From positions 34,739 to 98,738 of the forward strand of contig NZ_JAESDK010000019.1 in the NCBI RefSeq assembly GCF_019249245.1: 64,000 bases of DNA. Reading direction: 5' to 3'. A program made the position numbers and the translations under genes. This stretch comes from Alteromonas lipotrueiana. GTDB taxonomy: Bacteria > Pseudomonadota > Gammaproteobacteria > Enterobacterales > Alteromonadaceae. Shown one piece after another: positions 8,135 through 16,949 of this stretch. The notes beneath the pieces were generated by a model that searched no databases, was not told the origin of the DNA, and saw only the letters and a program-made list of their open reading frames with translations. The stretch's first letter is position 1, and each line of letters opens with the position of its first letter.

Positions 8135-11100
8135 ATGATCTCTAAATCAAAATTCAGTCGCGTCGCGGTTGCGGTTGCGTTGTCGGTGGGCCTCGCTTCT
8201 ACCGCAATGGCACAGGAAACTTCATCAGGCATTAGCGGTACTGTTATTAACAGCACAGGCACTACAGTAAGTGGCGCCCAGATTACGTTGTTTGATACTC
8301 GTACTGGCTCTACCAAAACACTGGTAAGTAATGCCGATGGTGTCTTTAATACACGTGGTCTACGTGTTGGTGGTCCTTACATCCTTAAAGTTGAAGATGG
8401 TGAAGGCTCGCGTATCATTGAAGACGTGTTCCTTAACCTTGGTGAGCCGTTAAACTTGACCGTTACGCTTGAAAACTCTCAGGATATTGAGCAAATCACC
8501 GTAACTGGCCGGGCATCTAAAATGATGACCGAAACCACTGGCCCGGCATCATTCTTTGGTCAAGAAGATTTGCAAAATCAACCTACTGTAGATCGTGATA
8601 TCAAAGATACGCTTGCTTTAGACCCGCGTATTACTATCGACCAAACCAACGGCGATGCAATTCAGTGTGGTGGTTCAAATAACCGTTTCAATAGCTTGAC
8701 TGTGGATGGTGTTCGCCAAAACGATAACTTTGGTCTGAATAGCAATGGTTATCCTACGGAACGCCTGCCATTCCCTTATGATGCAATTGACCAGGTAGCC
8801 GTTGAATTAGCGCCTTTTGATGTCGAATACGGTGGCTTCTCTGGTTGTGCTATTAATGCGGTAACACGTTCAGGGACCAACGAAATTCACGGTAGTGTTT
8901 TTTACGATTACACCAGCGACTCTTTTCAGGGCGATGAAATTGAAGGTGACTCGCTGGATGTTCCTGAATATGACGAAACCCGTTACGGCGTGTCAATCGG
9001 ACTGCCTATCATCAAAGATAAATTGTTCTTCTTTGGTGCATATGAAAAACACGACCCGATTTCTGTTTTTGAATTCGGTCCGGACGATGCTGGTTTTGCT
9101 AACCCGCTAACAGGCTTGTCGACAGCTGATTTACAAAATATTGCTCAAATTGCACAAGACCAATATGGTTATACTGTTGGCCCGATTCTTAATTCAGGCG
9201 ACGAAGAAGAAGAAAAAGTATTATTGAAGCTGGATTGGACGATAAACACCGATCACCGTGCCTCTTTCACTTACCAGAATACTGATGGCAACAGCGTTTC
9301 AACAACTGATTCAAGCAGCAACGGCTATGCTTTTACTGATCACTTCTATCAACGCGGAAATGAGTTAACTACTTACTCAGCGCAGTTATTCTCCACATGG
9401 ACGAATGATTTCGAGACTGAAGCAAAGCTTGGTTATCTGGAAGTAGAGAATGGTCAAAAATCATTCACTACAGATCCCGGCTTTGGCGAATTCAGAATCA
9501 ACGACGTCAATGGTTATGATATTCACTTCGGCGCTGATGAATTCCGTCAGTCTAATGTCCTCAACTACGAAACATTTTCAGCTAAGCTAGCAGGTACTTA
9601 CTACTACGGCGACCACACCATTACCGGTGGTTTTGAATACGAAGCAACAGACGTATTTAACCTGTTTAACCCAGGTGCTGAAGGCTTATTTGTATTTGAA
9701 GGCCTTGATAATTTTGAGCAAGGTATTGCTGACGAAATCACGTATCGGATTCCTGGCTCACTAGATACAAACGATTCAGCCGCTGAGTTTACCTTTGAAA
9801 CGACGACGTTTTATGTTCAGGACAAATGGTATGTAACTACTGATTTGTCGTTGACCTTCGGTCTGCGTTATGACAAGTGGGACAGTGATGATGTCCCACA
9901 GGCGAACGACCTGTTTGAAACGCGTTATGGTTTCACTAATGCTGTGGCACCTGATTTCAGTCTTGTTCAGCCACGCTTTGGTTTCAACTATAACCTTGAC
10001 GAAGATACGTTCATCTACGGCGGTGTGGGCCTGTTCGCCGGTGGTAACCCGAACGTCTGGTTATCTAACAACTACTCTAACAACGGTATCACCATTCTTT
10101 CTTCTGAAGTAAGCTCAGGTGATACTGACCCTGCAGCTCAGGCAGCACTGAACGCATCAAATACTACAAACTTTGGCCAGGAAGTACCGGATTACCTGGT
10201 AGATACACTGGTCGGTGGTGACGGTGATGTTAACGCACTAGACCCAGACTTCGATGTACCGTCAGTATGGAAATGGAATCTTGGTGTTCAGCATCAGTTA
10301 CCTTATGACGTGCTTGTTGGCGCTGACGTGATCTTCTCACAAATGAAAGACAGTGCAATCACTACGGCATTACACACTGTTGATACAGGTTTGACCGCTC
10401 CGGACGGGCGCACAATCTATAAGAGTGTTGATTTGGCAACTGAAGCATGTCAGGCCGATATTAATAGCGACGCGTGTGGCTCTCGCGCTGGTGTAGATTA
10501 TTATTTAACCAACAGCGACCGTGACGCGAATAACACTGTGTTGTCGTTTTTTGCTGATAAAATATGGGATAACGGCTTTAGCGCCAATTTCTCTTACGCA
10601 TATACAGATGCAGAAGATGTCAGCCCAATGACGAGCTCAACCGCATCATCAAACTACGGTAACTTGTCTGTTGTTGATTATAACAACCCAGAAGTTGCGA
10701 CCAGTAACTACGAAACAGAACACCGTTTTGTGCTGCGTTTGTCTTATAGTCATGAGTTCTTTGACGGATACGCATCGCGCTTTAACTTGTTTGCCCAACG
10801 TGTATCAGGTAAGCCTTACAGCTACACTTTTGACGGCGACCCAGGTTTTGGTGATGCTCGTGGATTTGAAGACCGCAGTTTGTTGTACGTACCTTTAGAA
10901 AATGATCCGCTGGTTATCTACGGGCCTGATTTTGACCAGGCTGCATTTAATGACTTCATTAGCAGCAATGGTTTGACTCGTGGCGCTATTCAAGCACGTA
11001 ATAGCCAAAACAGTGACTGGTGGAGCCGAGTAGATATTAAATTTACTCAGGAAGTACCAGGGTTTATGGATGGCCATACTGGAGAGATATTCTTCACCAT

Positions 11101-11302
11101 TCAAAACCTGGGTAACTTGTTAAATGATGACTGGGGCGTATATCGTCAGGTTAACTTTGAGTACAACAACCCTGTTGTTGACGCCGAAGTGCAAGGCGAC
11201 GGCACCTATGTGTATAGCAACTTTGATGGCGACCAAGGTCAACGTGTAAATCAGGAAGCTTCTTTGTGGCAAGCACGTATTGGTCTTCGTTACACATTCT
11301 AA
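8135..11302 (+). CDS. Oar-like TonB-dependent outer-membrane receptor
   Basis: An outer-membrane beta-barrel of 1055 residues. The start is ATG 8135 (MISKSKFSRVAVAV), giving a clean signal peptide cut after STAMA-26. Residues about 28-105 form a carboxypeptidase-regulatory-like (beta-sandwich) domain, followed by a plug domain (NGDAIQCGGSNNRFNSLTVD, GFSGCAINAVTRSGTNEIHG) and a long barrel that ends with a terminal aromatic, LRYTF. This order matches the Oar family of large TonB-dependent receptors, common in Alteromonadales and linked to uptake of peptides or other large substrates; the actual substrate is unknown. Directly downstream is the 3' end of a second such gene. Confidence 0.9.
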   Translation: MISKSKFSRVAVAVALSVGLASTAMAQETSSGISGTVINSTGTTVSGAQITLFDTRTGSTKTLVSNADGVFNTRGLRVGGPYILKVEDGEGSRIIEDVFLNLGEPLNLTVTLENSQDIEQITVTGRASKMMTETTGPASFFGQEDLQNQPTVDRDIKDTLALDPRITIDQTNGDAIQCGGSNNRFNSLTVDGVRQNDNFGLNSNGYPTERLPFPYDAIDQVAVELAPFDVEYGGFSGCAINAVTRSGTNEIHGSVFYDYTSDSFQGDEIEGDSLDVPEYDETRYGVSIGLPIIKDKLFFFGAYEKHDPISVFEFGPDDAGFANPLTGLSTADLQNIAQIAQDQYGYTVGPILNSGDEEEEKVLLKLDWTINTDHRASFTYQNTDGNSVSTTDSSSNGYAFTDHFYQRGNELTTYSAQLFSTWTNDFETEAKLGYLEVENGQKSFTTDPGFGEFRINDVNGYDIHFGADEFRQSNVLNYETFSAKLAGTYYYGDHTITGGFEYEATDVFNLFNPGAEGLFVFEGLDNFEQGIADEITYRIPGSLDTNDSAAEFTFETTTFYVQDKWYVTTDLSLTFGLRYDKWDSDDVPQANDLFETRYGFTNAVAPDFSLVQPRFGFNYNLDEDTFIYGGVGLFAGGNPNVWLSNNYSNNGITILSSEVSSGDTDPAAQAALNASNTTNFGQEVPDYLVDTLVGGDGDVNALDPDFDVPSVWKWNLGVQHQLPYDVLVGADVIFSQMKDSAITTALHTVDTGLTAPDGRTIYKSVDLATEACQADINSDACGSRAGVDYYLTNSDRDANNTVLSFFADKIWDNGFSANFSYAYTDAEDVSPMTSSTASSNYGNLSVVDYNNPEVATSNYETEHRFVLRLSYSHEFFDGYASRFNLFAQRVSGKPYSYTFDGDPGFGDARGFEDRSLLYVPLENDPLVIYGPDFDQAAFNDFISSNGLTRGAIQARNSQNSDWWSRVDIKFTQEVPGFMDGHTGEIFFTIQNLGNLLNDDWGVYRQVNFEYNNPVVDAEVQGDGTYVYSNFDGDQGQRVNQEASLWQARIGLRYTF

Positions 11303-11322
11303 GAACGCGCGAAAGTATTGAG

Positions 11323-11373
11323 CGTGCGCCGTCGTTGTGGGAAGTTCGCGCAGGTATTAGCTACACGTTCTAA
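11323..11373 (+). pseudogene. 3' remnant of a second Oar-like receptor
   Basis: The 17 codons read RAPSLWEVRAGISYTF and stop, and line up with the end of the intact gene just upstream (EASLWQARIGLRYTF, stop). The last beta-strand, the tryptophan and the terminal YTF are kept, while the DNA differs at many third positions. It has no start of its own. It is best explained as what is left of a tandem paralogue after a deletion or recombination that fused the two genes near their 3' ends. The shared terminator lies 42 bases further on. Confidence 0.65.
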
Positions 11374-11414
11374 GCCTTAAAGTTAAGCGCCCCTACAACG
11401 GAGACTGCACGGTT

Positions 11415-11455
11415 AAAACACCGTTTGCACACATTGCTGCAAACGGTGTTTTTTT
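11415..11455 (+). terminator. intrinsic terminator after the Oar-like locus
   Basis: AACACCGTTTGCA pairs perfectly with TGCAAACGGTGTT across an 8-base loop and is followed by a run of T residues. It is the first terminator after the receptor gene, lying beyond the receptor remnant. Confidence 0.9.
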
Positions 11456-11586
11456 ATGGGTAATAGCTTTTGCTCTCGACCTTGTAAACACGTTGCTTCA
11501 GCTTATAAGCGTTTAAATAAGGGGTGAATATAAACTAATCCATCACAAACTCTGTATTTAAGTTTTTGACTCTTAGGAGAAGCACT

Positions 11587-12273
11587 ATGACGAAACGTTT
11601 ATTAATGGTTATGACCTCGCACGATATTATGGGCGATACAGGTAAAAAGACGGGCCTTTGGCTAGAAGAGTTTGCTTCACCTTACTATGCGTTTGTTGAT
11701 GCTAACTACACCATTACCTTAGCTTCCACCATGGGTGGTCAGGTACCTATCGACCCAATGAGCTTAGGTGAGGATGCATTAACGGATGATACCGAGCGTT
11801 TTACTAACGACGATCAGGCAAAATCGGCCCTGGCGTCAACTATCCCGTTAGAAGATGTCAGAGCAGATGAATTTGATGCTGTATTTTATCCTGGTGGCCA
11901 CGGTCCATTATGGGACCTGTCTGACAACGCACATTCTAAACAGTTGATTGAGGATATGCTCAACGCCGACAAGCCCGTGGCAGCGGTATGTCATGCGCCA
12001 ATTGTGCTGAAAAATGTGCAAAACACCTCAGGCGGATCTATGATTAAGGGTTTGAAAGTCACCGGCTTTACTAACTCAGAAGAAGATGCAGTAGAATTGA
12101 CGAATGTGGTGCCTTACCTTGTTGAAGATGAGCTGAAAAAAGCGGGCGGCGAGTTTTCTAAGAAAGGCGATTTTGAGTCGTACGTTGTTGAAGACGGTCG
12201 TTTGATAACCGGCCAAAACCCACCTTCTTCGCGTCCTGCTGCCGAAGCACTTATTAAGCAGCTGGGCAAATAA
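11587..12273 (+). CDS. DJ-1/PfpI family protein, Hsp31-like
   Basis: Cytoplasmic class I glutamine amidotransferase-like fold of the DJ-1 superfamily, 228 residues. ATG 11587 follows AGGAGA at a 7-base distance. The nucleophile elbow is AAVCHAP with Cys135 and His136; the conserved acidic residue is Glu27/28 in WLEEFASPYY, and PGGHGPLWDL supplies the glycine-rich loop. This set is typical of the Hsp31/YajL-neighbour group with glyoxalase III or protein/nucleic-acid deglycase activity against methylglyoxal damage. The exact activity cannot be fixed from sequence. It stands alone and converges with argR. Confidence 0.85.
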   Translation: MTKRLLMVMTSHDIMGDTGKKTGLWLEEFASPYYAFVDANYTITLASTMGGQVPIDPMSLGEDALTDDTERFTNDDQAKSALASTIPLEDVRADEFDAVFYPGGHGPLWDLSDNAHSKQLIEDMLNADKPVAAVCHAPIVLKNVQNTSGGSMIKGLKVTGFTNSEEDAVELTNVVPYLVEDELKKAGGEFSKKGDFESYVVEDGRLITGQNPPSSRPAAEALIKQLGK

Positions 12274-12283
12274 CAGGAATGAC

Positions 12284-12311
12284 AAAAGGGTCCTGACAGT
12301 GGTCAGGCCCT
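12284..12311. terminator. hairpin between convergent DJ-1 gene and argR
   Basis: GGGTCCTGAC and GTCAGGCCC pair around AGTG with one mismatch. The flanking runs (AAAA on the left, TATTCTTT on the right) allow weak termination in both directions. It is the only structure between the two stop codons. Confidence 0.55.
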
Positions 12312-12322
12312 ATTCTTTAGCT

Positions 12323-12787
12323 TTATACATTGTCGAATAAATCTTCTACCCGCTGACGCAAGTCTTCAATCTTTTTAACATCAGCTGGGGCGATGAAAAT
12401 GGTGTCATCACCTGCGATGGTACCCAATACCCCATCTTTTGAGCTTAGTGAGTCAAGCAGCCGTGCGATTAATTGTGCTGCTCCGGGGCTGGTACGAATA
12501 ATAACCATTACGTTATTGTGTACAATATCTAAAACAAGTTGTTTAAGCGGGCTTTTTGCTGTGGGCATGCCCATTTCTGGAGGCAGGCAATAGACCATGT
12601 CACCACGTGCATTGCGCGTTCGAACTGCGCCAAATTTGCTCAGCATACGCGATATTTTAGACTGGCTGATGTTGTCATAGCCTTGTTCTTTCAGTGCTTC
12701 AACGATATCGCCTTGCGACCCATAGCTTTCTGCTTTTAAAATTTCTTTAAACGCTTTAATAAGTTGTTCTTGTTTTTGATTAGCCAT
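12323..12787 (-). CDS. argR: arginine repressor
   Basis: Hexameric transcription regulator that binds ARG boxes when arginine is bound, repressing arginine synthesis. The start is ATG 12787 ([13 protein letters not shown]), with AGG five bases upstream, giving 154 residues, the usual size. The winged-helix N-terminal domain carries [16 protein letters not shown], and the C-terminal oligomer/arginine domain carries [11 protein letters not shown] with the arginine-contact GDD. It is divergent from mdh, the arrangement seen in many gammaproteobacteria, and inverted repeats resembling ARG half-sites lie between the two genes, pointing to autoregulation. Confidence 0.95.
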   Translation of the reverse strand: MANQKQEQLIKAFKEILKAESYGSQGDIVEALKEQGYDNISQSKISRMLSKFGAVRTRNARGDMVYCLPPEMGMPTAKSPLKQLVLDIVHNNVMVIIRTSPGAAQLIARLLDSLSSKDGVLGTIAGDDTIFIAPADVKKIEDLRQRVEDLFDNV

Positions 12788-12851
12788 AGCGCCTGCCAAA
12801 GTTGGTGTTAGTCTCACAAAGAGTTATTATTGTGCCGTAGAGGTGGTCTGG

Positions 12852-12891
12852 ATGCAATTTTATTGCATATTCATGCATAGTCGATGAATAT
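12852..12891. promoter_or_regulatory. putative ArgR operator between argR and mdh
   Basis: Two palindromes stand side by side: ATGCAATTTTATTGCAT (12852-12868) and the arms ATATTCAT (12867-12874) and ATGAATAT (12884-12891). The TATTCAT/ATGAATA arms resemble halves of the ARG box (consensus core TGAATAATTATTCA-like). Placement 65 bases before the argR start fits autoregulation. Assignment to ArgR is inference from pattern and position. Confidence 0.45.
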
Positions 12892-13008
12892 CTTGGTTCA
12901 TAAAGCTGTGTTTGGGAGTCAACTTCTTCCTACAATTGTTTTTTCGATAGCGTTGCTATAGGGTGACGTACCGTTATATAAACGTGAAATTTCCATAGGA
13001 GAAATGTA

Positions 13009-13947
13009 ATGAAAGTAGCCGTGTTAGGTGCTGCCGGTGGTATTGGTCAGGCGCTGTCGCTGTTGTTGAAAACACAACTTCCGGCAGGTTCAGAATTAGC
13101 ACTTTATGACGTGGCGCCGGTTGTTCCGGGCGTAGCCGTTGATTTAAGCCACATCCCCACCGCGGTAAAAGTAACCGGTCACGGTAAAGATGATTTGGGC
13201 GTAGCACTTACCGATGCCAATATTGTTTTGATTCCTGCCGGTGTTCCGCGTAAGCCTGGTATGGACCGGTCAGACCTTTTCAATACTAACGCCAGCATCG
13301 TTAAAGCTTTGGTCGAAGGTGTTGCCGAGCATTGTCCTGAAGCGTGTTTGGGTATTATTACTAACCCGGTAAATACCACGGTAGCCATTGCTGCAGAAAC
13401 GTTAAAAGCGAAAGGCGTTTACGATAAAAACAAGCTGTTTGGGGTTACTACCCTTGATGTTATTCGTGCCGAAACATTTGTAGCCGAGCTAAAAGACGTC
13501 GACCCTGCCAATATACATGTGCCAGTAATAGGTGGCCATTCGGGTACGACTATTTTGCCATTGTTGTCTCAGGTTGAAGGCGTAAGCTTTAGCGAAGACG
13601 AAGTGTCGAAGCTAACTACCCGTATTCAAAATGCAGGTACCGAGGTGGTTGAGGCCAAGGCGGGTGGCGGTTCAGCGACATTGTCTATGGGGCAGGCTGC
13701 TGCACGTTTTTGTTTATCACTAACGGCGGCAATGCAGGGCGAAAATGTGGTTGAGTACACTTATGTACAAACTGATGACAGCGAAGATGCGAGCTTCTTT
13801 GCTCATCCAGTACGTTTGGGTCCCAACGGCGTAGAAGAAATTTTGCCCTATGGTGATTTAAGCGAGTTTGAACAAAAAGCAAAAGAAGACATGCTTGAAG
13901 GTTTACGGGGTGACATCAAGTTGGGTGTTGACTTCGTAAACGGTTAA
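13009..13947 (+). CDS. mdh: malate dehydrogenase, NAD-dependent
   Basis: Oxidises malate to oxaloacetate in the citric acid cycle. The 312-residue protein begins [17 protein letters not shown] with the Rossmann glycine motif; substrate-loop arginines are in [14 protein letters not shown], the asparagine is in ITNPVNTTV, and the catalytic His lies in [12 protein letters not shown]. It is the short, E. coli-like type. A Shine-Dalgarno (AGGAGA) precedes the ATG, and a strong terminator follows. Its divergent partner is argR. Confidence 0.97.
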   Translation: MKVAVLGAAGGIGQALSLLLKTQLPAGSELALYDVAPVVPGVAVDLSHIPTAVKVTGHGKDDLGVALTDANIVLIPAGVPRKPGMDRSDLFNTNASIVKALVEGVAEHCPEACLGIITNPVNTTVAIAAETLKAKGVYDKNKLFGVTTLDVIRAETFVAELKDVDPANIHVPVIGGHSGTTILPLLSQVEGVSFSEDEVSKLTTRIQNAGTEVVEAKAGGGSATLSMGQAAARFCLSLTAAMQGENVVEYTYVQTDDSEDASFFAHPVRLGPNGVEEILPYGDLSEFEQKAKEDMLEGLRGDIKLGVDFVNG

Positions 13948-13964
13948 TTAAACGGAATATATTC

Positions 13965-13998
13965 AAAAAGCCGGGCGCAACATGCCCGGCTTTTTTTT
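13965..13998. terminator. bidirectional intrinsic terminator after mdh
   Basis: AAAAAGCCGGGC and GCCCGGCTTTTTTTT form a strong stem with A residues on the left and T residues on the right, so it can serve mdh and the convergent phytochrome gene. Confidence 0.9.
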
Positions 13999-14069
13999 AC
14001 CTGTTTGTATTTCAGAACTGCTCAATACCCTGCTTCAGCTATCACGTAGCGTTTAGAGCTTTTCTTGGC

Positions 14070-16724
14070 TTAGTCCATGACCTTTTTAATGGTTTCTTTA
14101 GATAATGGCTTAACAAAGTGGCTATCGAAACCCGCCTGTCGAGAGCGTTCGATGTATTTGTCTGTCCCCCAGCCACTTTGAGAGTAGAACCGTACCGAGT
14201 TGGCCTCAGGCGAAGCTTTAAGGATTTTACACAGTTCGTAGCCATCAATGTCTGGCATACCGATATCCAGAAAAACACAGTGTGGTTTGAATGACTTAAA
14301 CTCTTCAATAGCCTTACGTGGTGAGGTTATGCCTAATGCCTGATAGCCCATTGAGTTAGCCAGCAAGCAATACATGTCGATAAGATCTTCATTGTCATCA
14401 ACAAACAAAATGCGCTTACCAGAACTTAAGCTCTGACCTTCATCGATATTATCGTGTTTATCGTATGCCAGCTCTGACATAGGAAGTTTTACCGTAAATG
14501 TACTGCCTTTACCGGGGCCCTGACTGTTTACACTTACACTACCGTGGTGAAGTGCTACTAACTTACTTACTAAAGTCAGTCCAATGCCCAGACCGCCTTT
14601 TGTATGGGTTGAATGCGCTTCGATTTGGGTGAACATATTAAAGACATCTTTCAGGCGATCTTCTGGAATACCCATGCCATTATCGCTGACCCGAACCACC
14701 ACCATCGTGCCTTCTTTCTTTATACTGATATTAATTTGGCCATTGTCGTTAGTGTATTTAGCCGCATTGTGGATAATATTTGAAAAAATCTGACTCAAGC
14801 GTGCTTTATCGCCAAAAACCGTCACTCTTTCACTTAAATATTGAACGTCCAGTGAATGTTGCTTTGTCTTGATGTGCTGATCGACAATTTCCAGCGATTC
14901 TGAAATGACCTCATGAATGTTAAGCTTCTCAAATTCTAATTTCACTTTGCCGCGCGTAATACGCGAAACATCCATCAAGTCATTGATTAGCTTAGACATG
15001 TACTCGGCTTGTCGATTAATAATAGAGGTGACCCGCTTTCGCGTAGCTTCATCATCGACAGTTTCTAAAATACTGGCCCCTGAGACAATAGGGCCTAAAG
15101 GATTGCGTAGTTCATGGGCTAATGTCGCCAAAAACTCGTTTCGGTATTTGTCTTGCTTTTCAAGTTCTTTAATACTGATATGCATACGTTCCTGTACTTC
15201 CAACGCATACACCAAAAACATACGATTTAGCCGGTGGGCCGTATTTATGTCTGCATTGTCGAACCGTTTTGAGTGTCCGTGTATGGTGCGCTGGTGAACA
15301 CTAAACGAGGTTCTGGGCTTAAGCCGGTTTGCTTTTGACGCGTCTTCAGAGGTTTCATCTTCAGCGCCTACCCACTTTTGAACCATGGGCCGCTCTTTAC
15401 GAAACCAGGCCGTAAAGTATTTCTTTTTCTCAAAAAGCGGAATAATCATAATTCCGGCGATGCCATGCTTTTTGGTCTCGGGAAACTCTTCGAACAAATT
15501 GTCGCAAACGTAAGGAAACCCACCGTTGCTTCGTGCCTGGTTAAAAATGTGTTTAGTGACCTCAATCGGCAAATTTTCACCCAGTGTGATGGTTTCATAT
15601 TCTGAATAATACAAAAAACCGTCGGTATCCAACGCTTCAAGAAACTCAGGCTCGGCATTTTTCACCACTTTGCCAATAGGATTTGAGGGGCCTATTTTCT
15701 CGAGCATTGAATCCACCGCCTGCTCGGTTTTTTCAAAGCGTAAGCGCGCTAACTCTTCTTCTTTGGCTTTTAAATGCCAACTAAACAGCTGACTTAAATT
15801 TTCACACTGAAGCCGTACATTTTGCGGAATATAGCTCGGCTCACGATGATGACAGGTGATCAATCCATACAAATCACCGTCTGTTACCAATGAAATAGAA
15901 AAGGTCGCACGTTGCCCCTGATTTTTAATATATTGCAAATGAATAGGGGAGAAGGTGCGCAGCAATGACCGGGTTAAGTCCAGTGGTTCGCGACCACTTT
16001 CTTCAATACTCGGTATTAACGGGGAAGGGGGCAGCTCGGTGTCTGGTGTAAGCCTGACCCAGTTTACTTTATAAAGTTCGCGTGCCTGCGAAGGGATATC
16101 TTTAGCCGGAAAATGCAGTTCGTTATAAGAGTCTAAGTCGTCTGCTTTTGCTTCGGCGATAACCTTTCCGGAAAAATCGTCCTGAAACTTATAAAGTACC
16201 ACCCGGTCCATATTGGTAAGATATTTAATGGTCGACACCATCTCATTTGCCATCTCTTCGAGCGTCGACATTTCTTTAAACCTGGGGGCCACCGTCATAG
16301 CGTAAAGCTTAATAAATTGCTCGGCGCTGTAGGTATCCCGAAACTCAGTGGCAGGCTCTAACTCGACAACATAATGCTCACCCGAGTCATAAACCACCGC
16401 CAGGTAATCACTTTCAGTATCGGGTTTAAGAACAGATTTTTTTAAATGTAGCTTAATGGGTAACCGAATTTTGTTTTTTGAAACCCGTTCAAAGGTCTCG
16501 TTAAGAAAGTTACGTTCATCGGCCTCTGGCGAAAGCAGGTCTAAAAAATGTTTGCCTACAATGCCGTCTTTGAAAATATCCGATGTGTTTTCACTGACTA
16601 CACTTACTTTTAAATTCTCGTAATTAAACGCGATTAAAAAGCCGTATCCCTGAATACTCTCGGGTATATGGATAGGCTCGTCTTCGCATTTATCAAAAGG
16701 CATATTTTGTGGATCGTATGGCAT
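14070..16724 (-). CDS. bacteriophytochrome hybrid histidine kinase
   Basis: Red/far-red light sensor kinase, 884 residues, ATG preceded by AGGAAA. Order: PAS (about 15-125), GAF (150-310), PHY (330-505), HisKA with phospho-acceptor His537 in LAHELRNP, HATPase with DNGMGIP and GLGIGL, and a C-terminal receiver with Asp820 in VFLDIGMPD and Lys872. Chromophore features are all present: Cys13 upstream of EPIHIPESIQ, where bacteriophytochromes attach biliverdin, Asp209 in KDIPSQAR, His262 in SPIHLQY, His292 or 293 in CHH, and the PHY-tongue PRTSF at 470-474. A haem oxygenase gene for making biliverdin is not adjacent, and no separate response regulator is next door. Confidence 0.93.
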   Translation of the reverse strand: MPYDPQNMPFDKCEDEPIHIPESIQGYGFLIAFNYENLKVSVVSENTSDIFKDGIVGKHFLDLLSPEADERNFLNETFERVSKNKIRLPIKLHLKKSVLKPDTESDYLAVVYDSGEHYVVELEPATEFRDTYSAEQFIKLYAMTVAPRFKEMSTLEEMANEMVSTIKYLTNMDRVVLYKFQDDFSGKVIAEAKADDLDSYNELHFPAKDIPSQARELYKVNWVRLTPDTELPPSPLIPSIEESGREPLDLTRSLLRTFSPIHLQYIKNQGQRATFSISLVTDGDLYGLITCHHREPSYIPQNVRLQCENLSQLFSWHLKAKEEELARLRFEKTEQAVDSMLEKIGPSNPIGKVVKNAEPEFLEALDTDGFLYYSEYETITLGENLPIEVTKHIFNQARSNGGFPYVCDNLFEEFPETKKHGIAGIMIIPLFEKKKYFTAWFRKERPMVQKWVGAEDETSEDASKANRLKPRTSFSVHQRTIHGHSKRFDNADINTAHRLNRMFLVYALEVQERMHISIKELEKQDKYRNEFLATLAHELRNPLGPIVSGASILETVDDEATRKRVTSIINRQAEYMSKLINDLMDVSRITRGKVKLEFEKLNIHEVISESLEIVDQHIKTKQHSLDVQYLSERVTVFGDKARLSQIFSNIIHNAAKYTNDNGQINISIKKEGTMVVVRVSDNGMGIPEDRLKDVFNMFTQIEAHSTHTKGGLGIGLTLVSKLVALHHGSVSVNSQGPGKGSTFTVKLPMSELAYDKHDNIDEGQSLSSGKRILFVDDNEDLIDMYCLLANSMGYQALGITSPRKAIEEFKSFKPHCVFLDIGMPDIDGYELCKILKASPEANSVRFYSQSGWGTDKYIERSRQAGFDSHFVKPLSKETIKKVMD

Positions 16725-16892
16725 AGGTTTCCTGAAAACAAAATTTATGACAGGGACAACCCATCAAAACAGTCTCGATTGTCCAATAACGTTAAACGAG
16801 ATTTGAGCAAAATTGTTCAATTAAAAAGTTATTAAAATAAATTAACCAGTATGAAGATAAATCGGATGAAGATAATAGAGGGACGGCGTTGC

Positions 16893-16921
16893 CAAAAAAA
16901 ACGGCCAGAATCTACTGGCCG
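16893..16921 (-). terminator. intrinsic terminator of ppc
   Basis: Read on the minus strand, CGGCCAG and CTGGCCG pair around a 6-base loop and are followed by eight T residues, 29 bases after the ppc stop codon. Confidence 0.88.
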
Positions 16922-16949
16922 AAATTAACAATGAATACGCTATTTTGTT

